Source: Bemisia tabaci
Lineage: Eukaryota > Arthropoda > Insecta > Hemiptera > Aleyrodidae
NCBI RefSeq assembly: GCF_918797505.1
Contig: NC_092793.1
Coordinates: 68,939,660 to 69,003,659, forward strand
Length of the DNA: 64,000 nucleotides
Direction: 5' to 3'
Part shown: positions 10,886 through 21,326 of the stretch, piece by piece
Layout of the letters: each line of letters begins with the position of its first letter
Position numbering within the stretch: position 1 is the first letter of the stretch
Notes under the pieces: generated by a model
What the model was told of the DNA's origin: nothing
The model's database searches: none
What the model saw: only the letters and a program-made list of their open reading frames with translations
Program-made: the position numbers and the translations under genes

Positions 10886-11208
10886 TCTCTGGTGTCTTTG
10901 CGATGAATTTTGACAATTTCCGACAGACGGGATCCTTGAAGTGAAATTTTCGCTCCTTTCGGTAACACGACAGTTTTAATTTTCGGTTAAAAAATAACGT
11001 CATTGATCTGCGGCGTCTGTCAACGATGGCCCGATATTTTCTCTCTCCGGTCTTTTCACAGCGATGCGGCCGCCCCGTCGGACAACACCAACCACCGGGA
11101 GGCGCGAAAATTAGGTAACGAAACAAGAGATAAATTAGTCGGAGAGACCGGAGATTAGCGCGCGATTCACACGCGCGCTCGGGAGAGAATGTAGGCGCTA
11201 TGGTGGTT

Positions 11209-11230
11209 GGGGGGGGGGGGGGGGGGGGGG
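11209..11230. repeat. G22 homopolymer run
   Basis: Twenty-two consecutive G. It is the first of several G/C runs in the left part of the window; the others are C14 at 11969-11982, C20 at 12246-12265, C13 then A20 at 18177-18209, and C22 at 19052-19073. Confidence 0.95.
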
Positions 11231-12245
11231 CAGTGAAAAGTCATTAGAAGCGATTCTCACTGCATTCGGCGTTGCGGAAGTGGATCCCGGAGTGGGAACG
11301 GGAGATCACGTTCGTCTTTCGTCGATGAGTGGTGATTCCGAGGATTTATCAACGTTTTACGACGGCCGCAGCGACTCTTAAAACGTCATCCGACGCGCGC
11401 GACGGTGACGTTAACGCTACGTCAGCAGACTGGCAGGGACCGAATTTCGTTGGTCTTTCCACCATACTTCAATATTATAAGTCGAATTATCGCGATCGAA
11501 TATCATTCACCGTTGAATGATATTCGACGATTGTGCATTTTTTTTCAATGATAATCGACTTCTTCGTTGGTCTCACCAGAGACCGTTGAAATCCATCAAT
11601 TTGACATTTCGAATTCACCTCGGGATAAAAAATTATACACCTCCGGAAAGAACGTGAAAAAGAGGGTGCAACAAGGCATACACTTTCTCAATGGTCACTA
11701 TATCTTTAAATAGATCTGGTTTAAAAATAAACGAATTAGATTACAAATGTCCGATAGACCAATTCCGAAATTTTGTCGCAAATCTCAACTTTGAAAGTCA
11801 AGACCTCTATTTTCGACTTCCTTGGGACCTGGCTTTGAGCCGATGATTCCTCAGGGTCAATGATCTATACCTTCCCGCGGTCCCTAACTTAGTTACACCT
11901 ACTCTTAAGGGGGGTTATTAAGGGGCCTTCCCTAAATTACGTAACCCACTTTTTCGGTATTTTTGACACCCCCCCCCCCCCCTGAAATGCTTTAGTGAGG
12001 TAGGCATCCATTCACACATAAAAACAAAATAGGGTAACGCTTTTCTCGACCCCCTCTTTTTAGAGCGTTAGGTGCTTTGGGGACGGCTGGCCTGATGCCA
12101 CCCGGCAGACATTTCAAAATTTCTGACAGTGACCGCGTACTCCGACTTTTCCCGAAAGCTGACAGCCGGGCTCGTCGCGACGACGTGGTTGCATCCCGGG
12201 TCCCCCACGCCGCGCCGCGCTACGACGCGACGTCTCCCCATTATG

Positions 12246-12265
12246 CCCCCCCCCCCCCCCCCCCC
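12246..12265. repeat. C20 homopolymer run
   Basis: Twenty consecutive C inside a GC-rich island (about 12060-12410). The polyproline and polyglycine frames that cross it are artefacts of the run. Confidence 0.95.
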
Positions 12266-13866
12266 GCACATGGCCCCATCACTATTCTCCGGAAATTGTG
12301 TCTCGATGCTCCGATAACGACGCGCCAATCAACACCAGTCACTTGTTGCCATCGTCTCGGCTTACCTGCCAAGGGGCGAGCGTGTGCCTCACGCCGTCTC
12401 AGAGTTTAATTCAATTAGCGAAACAGGATCCACCGCCGCGCTGACGATAAGGAGTTCCGAATTCAGGGATTCGATAGTGACGTCATCTTGATACTTCGCG
12501 ACGTCGCACAGTGCGGCATCCTCGTGGACGATGCGGACAAAAATCGGTAAAAGACACTTAACTTTAAATAATGAAGATAGTGGCACCGACATAGGAAAAC
12601 CCTTCGGCGCTATCAAAGTAAGACACTCGAGGAATAAGAAAATGTTATATCTCCGGTTTTTTCGCGCAGTTTTCGAGAAAAATTCATTTGAGGTTGGCAA
12701 CCTCGAATTAGCCCTATGTTGACAACTCAAGCAACGTGAAACACACAAACTTTAACTTCATATATCTCTTGATAGTCGCAAAAGTCGCAAGATCTTTTGG
12801 GTAGAATTGGAGTTGGATATCTGAGGATTAAGAAAATGTCGACCACCCAGAGCATTTTGCGTTTCAAGCGAGGCATCTTCATTTGAAATTGACGTCTTTT
12901 TCCCGTGTTTTTCTTGTGGACCAACGATTCTCGACCCATTTCCCGACTTTCCACCCAAATTTGGAGTAGTTTAGAGCGAAAAACTTGGAAATGAACCAAA
13001 ATTAAGAGTCAGTAATATCTTCAAGATGACAAACTCAAAAAAAAAAAAAAAAAACATTGAGTAGTCGAGTTGTGAATTTTCGATTTTTGTCAACAGAGGG
13101 ACGCACTGTGCGTCGCGTCGGCCGGAACTGGAGACGGCTTCCGACGGATAAGATTTGAGGCGCTACGCTGGGTGCATGAATGAGGGGCACTCAATAGGTT
13201 GCGCCGTTTCAGAATCTACAACACTGATTTTTTTGAAGGGAAACTAGAGGATAATTTTTCTCCAACTGTTGTTTACAGTTTTCTAAATTATGAAGAATAT
13301 CCAGAAAAAATGGAACTGGAAAAGTGGAAATAATGGAGGCTCTACAAACTTTTGACTATACTTGCGCAAGTTCCCAAAATTTAAGAATATTCAAAGGCTT
13401 GAATACTTAAAAAAAAAAAAAAATAAAAAGGTACATAAAAGGGCCTTTAAGGCGCGGCGAATCCTGTGAGACGTTACGTACTTCTACACAATTAGATCGA
13501 AACGCGATGTAGACAATGAGCCTCCTTGATAAATGAGGTCAGACTGCAGTATCCGAAGATCACGACTTTAAGTACCTTACAATGTAAGCAAGGTACTTTC
13601 GCGTTTACATATACGCGAATCAAAATTTACCGATCCGCTCGTAGCATTAGCAAAGCAGAGGGGCAAATATGCGATTAATTCAGACTTCAGAGACGTCGCG
13701 CGAAAAGCGGATCGTTGCTTCAGACTCTTTAAGCCGATTTCAGTTATCATCGTCCAAACACTTACTTGGGTGGCCACTTAAGATGGTGGCACGGTTGCAA
13801 TTATTTAAGAGAAATGAAATTTCGAGATTTCAAGTTAGGAAATTTCAGCTTTATTTTTCTTTCTTT

Positions 13867-14081
13867 CACGGGAAAAAAGACACATTGGATCTAGAGTCCA
13901 GACTCTTAAAAACATCGACAAGAAAAAATACTCTTGATTCAATCAGGTCAAGAACCAAGCCTATTAATTTGAGCGGATTTCCTTTTGATTTACGCTTAAA
14001 TCTGATTGAATCAAGAGTCCTTTTTCTTGTCAATGTTTTCAAGAGTCTGGACTCTAGAACCGATGTATTTTTTTCCCAGTG
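13867..14081. mobile_element. family F fold-back MITE, copy 2
   Basis: The element has the same arms as the copy at 9994-10236, from CACGGGAAAAAAGACACA to TTTTTTTCCCAGTG. The central non-palindromic piece is in the opposite orientation relative to that copy, which cannot be told from the symmetric arms. Confidence 0.72.
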
Positions 14082-14850
14082 TTTTTTTAAAAAATAAAAT
14101 GTGACTACTACAAGAATATGTCTTGTATGTTTCTACACGATTTAAAAAACTAAATAATTTCATTAAATACACAAATTAACGTTAGATAATCAGTAATTTC
14201 AGTAAAATTAATGGACGACATAGATGCGAAATATATGAGGATGTGTCTCCAATAAGATTAAAATGCAGTTTATATAATTCAGATGAATACAATGATACAT
14301 ATAGCTGTACCAGTATAAGTGTGTTTGCTGTTCATTTTCCACAAATAAAAACAAATCGTTCCTCTTTTGCATTGACTGTGTTTTTGAAGTGAAAATTGTA
14401 TATCTTAGCTACTACAGAGTATGAAATGTTTCATAGCCTCATGAAACGCATGTTTGAAATTTCGAATCGTTCATATTTCTCATTTCACTCGTGCAACCCT
14501 GGATTAAGATAGTTTTCGGATCCGACCGCGCGGTTGAAATCATGTGATCTTGTTCAGCGAATCCCGGTTGCTAGTTTGGGTTATTTGATCGAATGGATCG
14601 TTTCCGTATGTGAGGCAATCTTGTTTCGATGGTTCAATCTGTTTGACTATTAGGAAACGCTGATTGTAAGTTTCTACGTCCAATATTCGCAGTCGAGATA
14701 TCGTCTTTCAAAATACACACTGGATGACGTCATCTGCCGTGTTTTTGAAAGGAAGATGAAGTGATTGTTTACAAAAGATTTGGTAAGAAGAAACATACTC
14801 AAAGACGCGTGTGCAGTTTTGTTCGGCTCAGCTCGGTCCAATTAACACCT
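14082..14850. other. no gene recognised
   Basis: AT-rich intergenic DNA with short frames only. Confidence 0.45.
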
Positions 14851-15214
14851 ACACGGATAAAATTAAATTGCTGATTTAACATTCAAGTACTAAAAAAAGT
14901 GACTGCAACGTTTCAACGTAGATTTTACAACAAAAAATGCTACTTTAACCACTATTGTAAACTAATGTAACCACGAAGGTGGTTAAAGAAGCATTTTTTT
15001 GTTGTAAAATCTACATTGAAACATTGCAAGAAGCATTTTTTGTTGTAAAATCTACATTGAAACATTGCAAGAAGCATTTTTTTGTTGTAAAATCTACATT
15101 GAAACATTGTAAGAAGCATTTTTTTGTTGTAAAATTTACATTGAAACATTGCAGTTTGCAGTCACTTTTTTCAGCAGTTGAATTGTTAAATCAGCAATTT
15201 AATTTATTCCGTGT
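14851..15214. mobile_element. MITE with 30-bp ends and an internal minisatellite
   Basis: The termini ACACGGATAAAATTAAATTG (14851) and CAATTTAATTTATTCCGTGT (to 15214) pair over about 30 bp. Inside are four head-to-tail units of about 42 bp (14989-15162; AAGCATTTTTTTGTTGTAAA and following) and, near the left end (about 14903-14943), one unit in inverted orientation. No TSD was recognised. Confidence 0.75.
14989..15162. repeat. 42-bp minisatellite, four units
   Basis: The units run from AAGCATTTTTTTGTTGTAAA to CATTGAAACATTGCAAG and differ by only a few bases and by the length of a T run. They lie inside the inverted-repeat element at 14851-15214. Confidence 0.85.
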
Positions 15215-15786
15215 AACGTCAAAGTCAGCGGTTCCATGAATCGTAATATTTATTTGCTGTCGATTCTATGATGGACCTGGTGTCATCTTCATTTTCAGTT
15301 CGAGTACCCGAATCTACATCTTTCACGGAAAATACATACGATTTAGAAAAAAAATTCCGTTCAAAATTTGCCCATTTTTGTGTGTAATCAGTATGACAAT
15401 AAATGGAATTTGCAGTTATGGATGCATGACAGGTCCTACCAAAAGTTCTATTTGCGAGTGGAAATTTGGCAACGTTCAAATGTAGTTACGTTTTTTCGCC
15501 GAGGAAATGACGGATTGATGTGAGCCTTCTCTTGGGCAGGTGTGCTTGCACACGGCCGATTTTTTTTGTCTAATTTATGGTAATTTGGCAGGAAAATTTA
15601 AATTACCATTATAACGGCCCACAGGAGCACCATGTGTTGATTGCGGTGACTAAATTAATCCAAAAGACTGCAAATAATCCGATAAGAATTAAATGCCGCA
15701 CGGACGTCACTGTACTTAGCGACATACTTGGGATAGCCGTTGAGATCAGCATTCGTTTTACCTTCACTCCATCATCTGTGTTTAAA
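15215..15786. other. no gene recognised
   Basis: Two overlapping opposite-strand frames of 80-100 codons (15577-15876) are mutual shadows and have no domain. Confidence 0.45.
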
Positions 15787-15905
15787 ACATACAGAGTATC
15801 CCAGATCGACGCCCAAAGTGAAAAATGCGTATCTCGATTACGGTGTTTCAAAATCTCCGCTACTTTATATTTTTAGGTGATTCCTCTAAGAATGTGAACA
15901 AACGT
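15787..15905. mobile_element. family N MITE, fragment
   Basis: CGATTACGGTGTTTCAAAAT and CTCCGC with following bases match the left part of the element at 36797-37050 in Rpt5 intron 7. The right part is missing. Confidence 0.5.
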
Positions 15906-16133
15906 CGATAAAACGAACAGTTTGGTTGAATACGAGTTCTACTTTTCTCTTTTCGTAAAAACAGAGATGCAACCGTGTAGAATCGTACTTCAGCAGTCTA
16001 TTGGTGAAAAATCTCTCCGAAAACTCTAAACAAAAGCCAAATAAGACTAAAGGCCAAAATTCCAGTTCAATTTGACTAATCGAATGCAATATTTCTGCAG
16101 TATGTCACTCCTTTCGGTGACGTTGCAAGTTGT

Positions 16134-16640
16134 CAACGATCAATGGTGTCAACAAACCCAAAATCTGATCATAGAGCCAACGATTGTTGACGTCGTGGTC
16201 AGGCAGTAAAACGTAAAAATGGGCCCTGACAATGGTGTCAACGATCACGGTGTCAACAAACAGAAAAACAAGTCTTCCTTACAAGTAAAAATAAAAAACT
16301 AAGTCAATAAGAGAGGTTTGGGTCACGTATAAATATATTAGGTTAGCTTAGGTTAGGGGGTAGATACGGTTAAAGTTAGGTTGGGTATAAAGCTGGGGAA
16401 AGTTAAGTTTACTGAAAGTGGGCTAGGTCCATAAGGTTATGTAAGGTAAAGTTGGGTTAGAGCAAATAGCACAAGAAAAACGAGACTTTAAAGTTGAAAA
16501 ATGTTATAGATGGAGGATTTAAGTTTCGTTGACACCGTGATCATCTTTAATAGGTGTCAGAATTTTTCATTGTTGGATGATCATGTTGCCACCAAAAATT
16601 ATAGAAACACTGTTTGTTGACACAGTGCTATACGTAATCC
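16134..16640. repeat. cluster of GGTGTCAAC inverted and direct repeats
   Basis: CAATGGTGTCAACAA, GGTGTCAACGATCACGGTGTCAAC-like units near 16140-16260 and their complement GTTGACACCGTGATCAT near 16530-16550, then TTTGTTGACACAGTG at 16615, suggest the ends of one or two nested inverted-repeat elements. Between them is DNA with TTAGGTTAGGTT-like phrases (16338-16450). Boundaries are unclear. Confidence 0.4.
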
Positions 16641-16795
16641 TATTTTCCGTCTTGTTACGCTACCATACCGCACAGTTTGTGTTCGAAAAGCGGTCGTTCT
16701 CTCTACGGAAAAAAACCATCTGTCCTGCAAAATTGAAGATTCTAAAAATCGGTCAAGTGCCGTGCGTACTCTATGAAAAAGGGATCAGACCACTC

Positions 16796-16916
16796 GTCAC
16801 CCCTCTGACATCAGGGCGTGCCTCAATTTCTACGTGAGCCCTATTCTCCATATAAACCCATGCATTCTGTGGATCATGCGGAAATGAGATACGCCCTAAC
16901 GCCAGAAGAGGGACGA
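16796..16916. mobile_element. family O short MITE, copy 1
   Basis: The left end GTCACCCCTCTGACATCAGG is approximately inverted at the right as CGCCAGAAGAGGGACGA. The body TCAATTTCTACGTGAGCCCT matches the copy near 28.0 kb. About 120 bp, no TSD seen. Confidence 0.6.
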
Positions 16917-17666
16917 ACTGAGCTACGGCGGGAACCTTTTGGTCGAATTCATTGCATCCCTTTGTTTCAACTAAGTGCAAGCGCCCCTTAAAAAGAAGTT
17001 TCAGATTACAGAGTTAAGTATTGATGAACGCTTCAACAATTTCCCTGAGGGATCATTCAACGAGAGTTGGAGTTTAAAAGATGAAGGGTCCTGGGATGAA
17101 GGGATGGAGGAACGTAGATGTGCAAAACTATAGAGTACACTTACTACAGCAGTACATCTGTTCGAGCTTTATACATGCAATTCTAACAATACGCCCCAGT
17201 TTCGATGGGGCCACGTACTTGTGTCAAAAAAAAGCGTATCCATGATGCAATGGTGCAAAATTTCCGATGATATTTTACTTGTTTCAAAAAAATCTTTTCG
17301 AAGATAGGTTTAGATGGAGAAACACCGCGATTGATTTCAACGAATCGGTAAAAAATGGCTGAGATGGTGATTGAAACATCAACACTCCGAGCGTTTCTTT
17401 TGCCCACCCCATCCCAGATATACATAAAAAAAATTCTAGAAATAAGACTGTCGATTAGACAACCAGGCGGAGGGTACTTGAAAAATGCAAGTTTCATTTT
17501 TTTCAGGTGTGGCGCGTGGAGAGGCATGGATTACGATTTACGCTGGGCAGTGTTGTCAGACCTACCGATAATTCGAGATACTTTTCTGGAGTGGCGAGTG
17601 AGCTGGATTAGGGAGTTGTCCAGTGAATCGAGTCGAGTGTTTACCTGATGAGTAAGTACTCAAATA
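16917..17666. other. no gene recognised
   Basis: Overlapping plus and minus frames (17183-17648) have no recognised content. Confidence 0.45.
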
Positions 17667-17916
17667 CTGTGCTAAGGAAGAACACCGTATGAACATTCGG
17701 GAGTTGCCAAATTTCCCCGGATAAAACATGTGTTTTTGGTGAAATCTATGTGTATTTGTTCTCAAAATTTTCAGATGAATTAGATTAAATTGCGTACAAA
17801 ATCGTCTTAAAATTTTGGAAACCGAAATTCGCAATTTTCCCAGTAAATTCGGTTTTTATCAAAGGAAACTTGGCAACGTCTGAAAGCTCATACGGCGTTC
17901 TTCCTTAGCACGGAAG
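17667..17916. mobile_element. family E MITE, copy 3
   Basis: A 250-bp copy from CTGTGCTAAGGAAGAAC to CCTTAGCACGGAAG with a perfect 4-bp TSD AATA (17663-17666, 17917-17920). It has two small terminal changes but is otherwise intact. Confidence 0.87.
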
Positions 17917-17920
17917 AATA

Positions 17921-18302
17921 AGGGTCTCACTCTCCTGTCCATCCGTTAAGAATCGAGAGAGAATCCTAGGGGGAAAACTTTAATTTAAACACCTGAACTC
18001 TAAAACTTTTATTCTGCATTTCCATAGGGTGACTCGTCGGTTTCCCGAACATTAACGGATACAAATGTTTTGCCTGGCTCTTTCTGGCCGTCACCTCAAA
18101 ATGATTTTTTTAAATGTATGGATAAGTATAAAAGTCACATTGTTCCTCAAAGAGTTGAAAATCTGAAAACCTCCGACCCCCCCCCCCCCAAAAAAAAAAA
18201 AAAAAAAAATTGACCTCTGCAATCTTTAAGGCACTACCACAATATGGCCATGCAGTTGAGAACTATTCGACTACATTTTATGATAAGGAACTGCAACTAC
18301 TA
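17921..18302. other. no gene; C13-A20 run
   Basis: It holds the homopolymer pair C13 then A20 at 18177-18209. Nothing else is recognised. Confidence 0.45.
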
Positions 18303-18603
18303 CAGGGTGTCTACTAAAACAGTCTGGACAAAAATCAGTACTTTTACAGTACTTTTTCAGTACATTCCCAAGAAACTTAGTAGCTCCACAGCGGAAAAAT
18401 TCAGAACTTTTTCAGTACCTCCAATTGACGAAATTCGACAAATTTCAAAAATTTGAATTTCTAACTCACATTGCGACAAATTTAAAAGAATCCGGGAAAA
18501 ATTCCGGTCCTTTTTGCGGAATTTCCGCACTTTTTCAGTGCTTAAAGACAGCCCTTAAAAAATCAGTACTATTTCCGGAAATTCCGGTATTGTAGACACC
18601 CTG
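18303..18603. mobile_element. family B MITE, copy 3
   Basis: A complete 301-bp copy with CAGGGTGTCTAC and GTAGACACCCTG termini. The flanks TACTA and CACTA give a 5-bp TSD with one mismatch. The interior is the usual tandem of CAGTAC-containing phrases; no coding capacity. Confidence 0.87.
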
Positions 18604-19548
18604 CACTAGCTCATCCGTAAAAACACTCATATGCATAGGGATAATCATGTCACATTCGTCGTTTCTAAACCGAGCTAAATATTGTAGTTCCAAACTGCAT
18701 AACGCAGTCCAATTTGCATCCCCGAACAAATCCCTTCGCACGTTTCGACAAAGGTAATTAACCGCACCGAGTGGCAACGTTGGGCGCCGCGGCGGAGCGC
18801 CACCGCGTGTCACTCGGGCGAATCGATTTCGGCCACAACTGCCGCGCTGGGCAAGAACCGCTCAACTCCGACGGGAACCCCCGCGCAGATAGGCGCGAGC
18901 ACGGCGGACAAAAAGAGACGCCTGGCCCGGGGAGAAGACGAATCAGGGGCCATTATTCGTGGCGGACGACCGCGAAAAAATTACGCGACAATCCAAACAC
19001 CGCCGGGGTGATAATGGACGGAGGCAGCTGACGCTCGACAGGGACGCCCTGCCCCCCCCCCCCCCCCCCCCCCGGGCCGATCTCCGAATAATGGAATAAT
19101 GAAATCCATTAATATTCAATTCCCGCCGACCACCGCATATGTTGCGAACACGCCGGGTACAGTTATAGCGCCTCGCCTCGGAAACCGCGCATCCGCCGTC
19201 GATTCACCGTTGGTGGATAGGCGGTTTCGACAACATCCTTCTTAGGGCTCGACTAGGCTCAGAGGATTGTTGCCAGATAGTGTCGCAAAATATCACATTT
19301 CCCCATATAAACCCATGTGAATTACCCACGTTTTATCGCAGGACCCCGGCAACGTTACGTCCAATTGGCCGGGGATTTCCGCTCGCTAGCGCCGTTCGAT
19401 TCCTCGGTTCGCGAACCGCGTAATTTCAGATTGGATCTTTGAGTAGATACGTTGTTATTGTTTACCGTGGTGGAGAGTAGTTCCTCTCTAGTCCGGTATG
19501 TTCCGCGGGTCTCTTCGACTACAATACCGTGATAAGGCCTAGATAGAT
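18604..19548. other. GC-rich island without supported gene
   Basis: About 18760-19230 is rich in G+C and CpG and holds a C22 run. A later piece (about 19270-19350, CCATATAAACCCATGTGAA and ACGTTTTATCGCA) recurs inverted near 28130, so it is repetitive. Frames under 95 codons only. Confidence 0.4.
19052..19073. repeat. C22 homopolymer run
   Basis: Twenty-two consecutive C at the right side of a GC-rich island (about 18760-19230). Such runs are unstable and are prone to length error in assemblies. Confidence 0.95.
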
Positions 19549-20012
19549 GATCAAATTCCCGGCCAATTTCGATCAAATTAGACCGTTTGATGACAGTTAG
19601 TCACCATGCAACGTTCTTCTTTGGGACAAAATTTGGCGGTCCGGCAAATTTTGATCAAAAGGGAGAGCGATTCCCAACCAATTTCAATCAAATTAGACCG
19701 TTTGATGACAGTTAGTCACCATACAACGTTCTTCTTTGGGACAAAATTTGGCAGTCCGGCAAATTTTGATCAAAAGGGAGAGCAATTCCCAACCAATTTC
19801 AATCAAATTAGACCGTTTGATGACAGTTAGTCACCATACAACGTTCTTCTTTCGGACAAAATTTTGCGGTCCGGCAAATTTTGGTCAAAAGGGAGTGCAA
19901 TGCCCAACCAATTTCAATCAAATTAGACCGTTTGATGACAGTTTGTCACCATGCAACGTTCTTCTTCTGGACAAAATTTGGCGGTCCGGCAAATTTTGAT
20001 CAAAAGGAAGTG
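19549..20012. repeat. 115-bp tandem repeat, about four units
   Basis: The phrase ATCAAATTAGACCGTTTGAT recurs at 19572, 19687, 19802 and 19917, an exact 115-bp period. Units are over 90% alike by eye. 115 is not a multiple of three, so the repeated peptides read in shifting frames are not evidence for a protein. Confidence 0.92.
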
Positions 20013-20648
20013 TCACCATTCAACATTTATTTTCGGCAAGGATACATTTGGACCGCGTTTAGCGCAGCGGCGGGAGGCACTTTTACTAGGGATCGGACCG
20101 CAAAGAGGTCAGGAAGCGTAGCTTCCCAGTTTTTTTTTTAAATCCAAGGATAATTCTTGGAAATCCCTTTTTTGCGAGGTTTTCAGATCGTCAGCGACTT
20201 TTTTCCACGTTTCCTAAAACGCTGCAAAGCCTTACATAAACACCAAGAAAACTGGGAGGGGTTGAGCCAGGGGCAGAAGACGAATGAGCGATGAAGTCAC
20301 TGAAGAGGAAAGATGACGGGAGGAATGACACTCGGGAAGGGGGGGAGGAGGGATGATTGAAATCTTCTAAAGTCGGAGCTAAACAAATTTGTTGCACAGC
20401 TCCGTTAGTTGCACCCTTGCAGTAGCGGGGCGAGAGAGAAGCGATTTTTCACGGAAGCCAAGCCGACGAAATAATTAAAAAGAGAGAGCAGTGAGATATG
20501 GGAGAGTGGAAAAAGTTGTCGGACAGTGAGGAACGGTCCTGCCAAGAGAGAGCACAAAAAAGGAAAATTGTAGAATTGTTGTAGGGGAAAATTAGGATTC
20601 CAAGTAATAAATGCCTTTCAATTTGTAATTATTTCTCTATCATCGATG

Positions 20649-21113
20649 TCAATAATCAGCTCGCAGGTAACCAAAGCTTTGGTCAGCCGTCATGCGGATT
20701 GTGCGGAACTTTTTGTACTTCTTCTTCTTCTCGGCGATTTCAGGCGACGTTAAGTTGCCATACCACCTATAAATACTTCGGTTATCTAGACCGATAACTT
20801 TGATGTTCCATATGAGCCGAAGTTGCGTCTTCTCAGTGTGTTTCACTTTGTAAAAATATTTTTTTAAGTGGATGTTGGGTCTGGGGGCTTGGGGAGACTG
20901 GTCTGCTTTGTCTATGGTGATGATCGAAAAAAATGGGAAAATCGAGTGATCAAAACAGTAGGCGTCTTCAACAATTGAAACAACTGGCGAAGTAAAAAGG
21001 TTCGAAAGACGGACTGGTAAAAATAAAAACAGTCCTTCCATGCCCTGCCTTTTAACAATTCGGTCCAATTGCCTCCCGTTGGAGCAGTTCCGATTCTTGC
21101 TATTTGGCAGCAC
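20649..21113 (-). other. unidentified 154-codon open frame
   Basis: This is the longest frame in 1-30 kb that is not explained by repeats. The translation is basic, with a Lys-rich stretch (AEKKKKYKKF) near the C-terminus. I recognise no domain, signal peptide or membrane segment, and no introns or neighbours support it. It could be an exon or a transposon remnant; chance is also likely. Confidence 0.2.
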
Positions 21114-21196
21114 TTTTACCTTTTTCCCCCGTTTAAAAGAATTTAAAACAAGCGTTTAGCTAGCTTCAGTAAAAATCGATACGTATCATGGATTTA

Positions 21197-21326
21197 AATT
21201 GGACGCGTTTCTACCACATAGAACTATGTCCATTAAGACATGAGCCCTGAGACCCATAAGAATACATGCATAACAGGGCTCACATCATAATGCACATAGT
21301 TTTGTTTGGCAGAAATACGTTCAATT
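21197..21326. mobile_element. short inverted-repeat element, possible TTAA target
   Basis: AATTGGACGCGTTTCTACC..CATAGAACTATGT pairs imperfectly with ACATAGTTTTGTTTGGCAGAAATACGTTCAATT over about 45 bp. TTAA occurs at both edges (21194-21197, 21325-21328), which would suit a piggyBac-like target, but one extra base at the left leaves this uncertain. Confidence 0.55.

Larger units (their letters stand above)
10886..13866. other. mixed region with GC islands and homopolymers, no supported gene
   Basis: It contains G22, C14 and C20 runs, A-rich runs near 13037 and 13410, a GC-rich island at about 12060-12410, and a 13-bp-arm hairpin at 11496-11525 (CGAATATCATTCA, loop CCGT). A 119-codon minus frame (12389-12748) looks somewhat protein-like near its end but has no recognised domain. 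Confidence 0.4.

Noticed and set aside
12068..12409. Frames with polyproline or polyglycine on both strands
   Set aside because: They run across the C20 homopolymer in a GC-rich island and overlap each other on opposite strands.
13669..14097. 142-codon plus-strand frame
   Set aside because: More than half of it is a family F fold-back element.
16338..16450. Insect telomeric (TTAGG)n array
   Set aside because: Only scattered TTAGGTT-like phrases, not a regular tandem of the pentamer.
19606..20141. Overlapping plus-strand open frames of about 75-87 codons with similar translations
   Set aside because: They are produced by the 115-bp tandem repeat; the period shifts the frame each unit and there is no sign of a protein.
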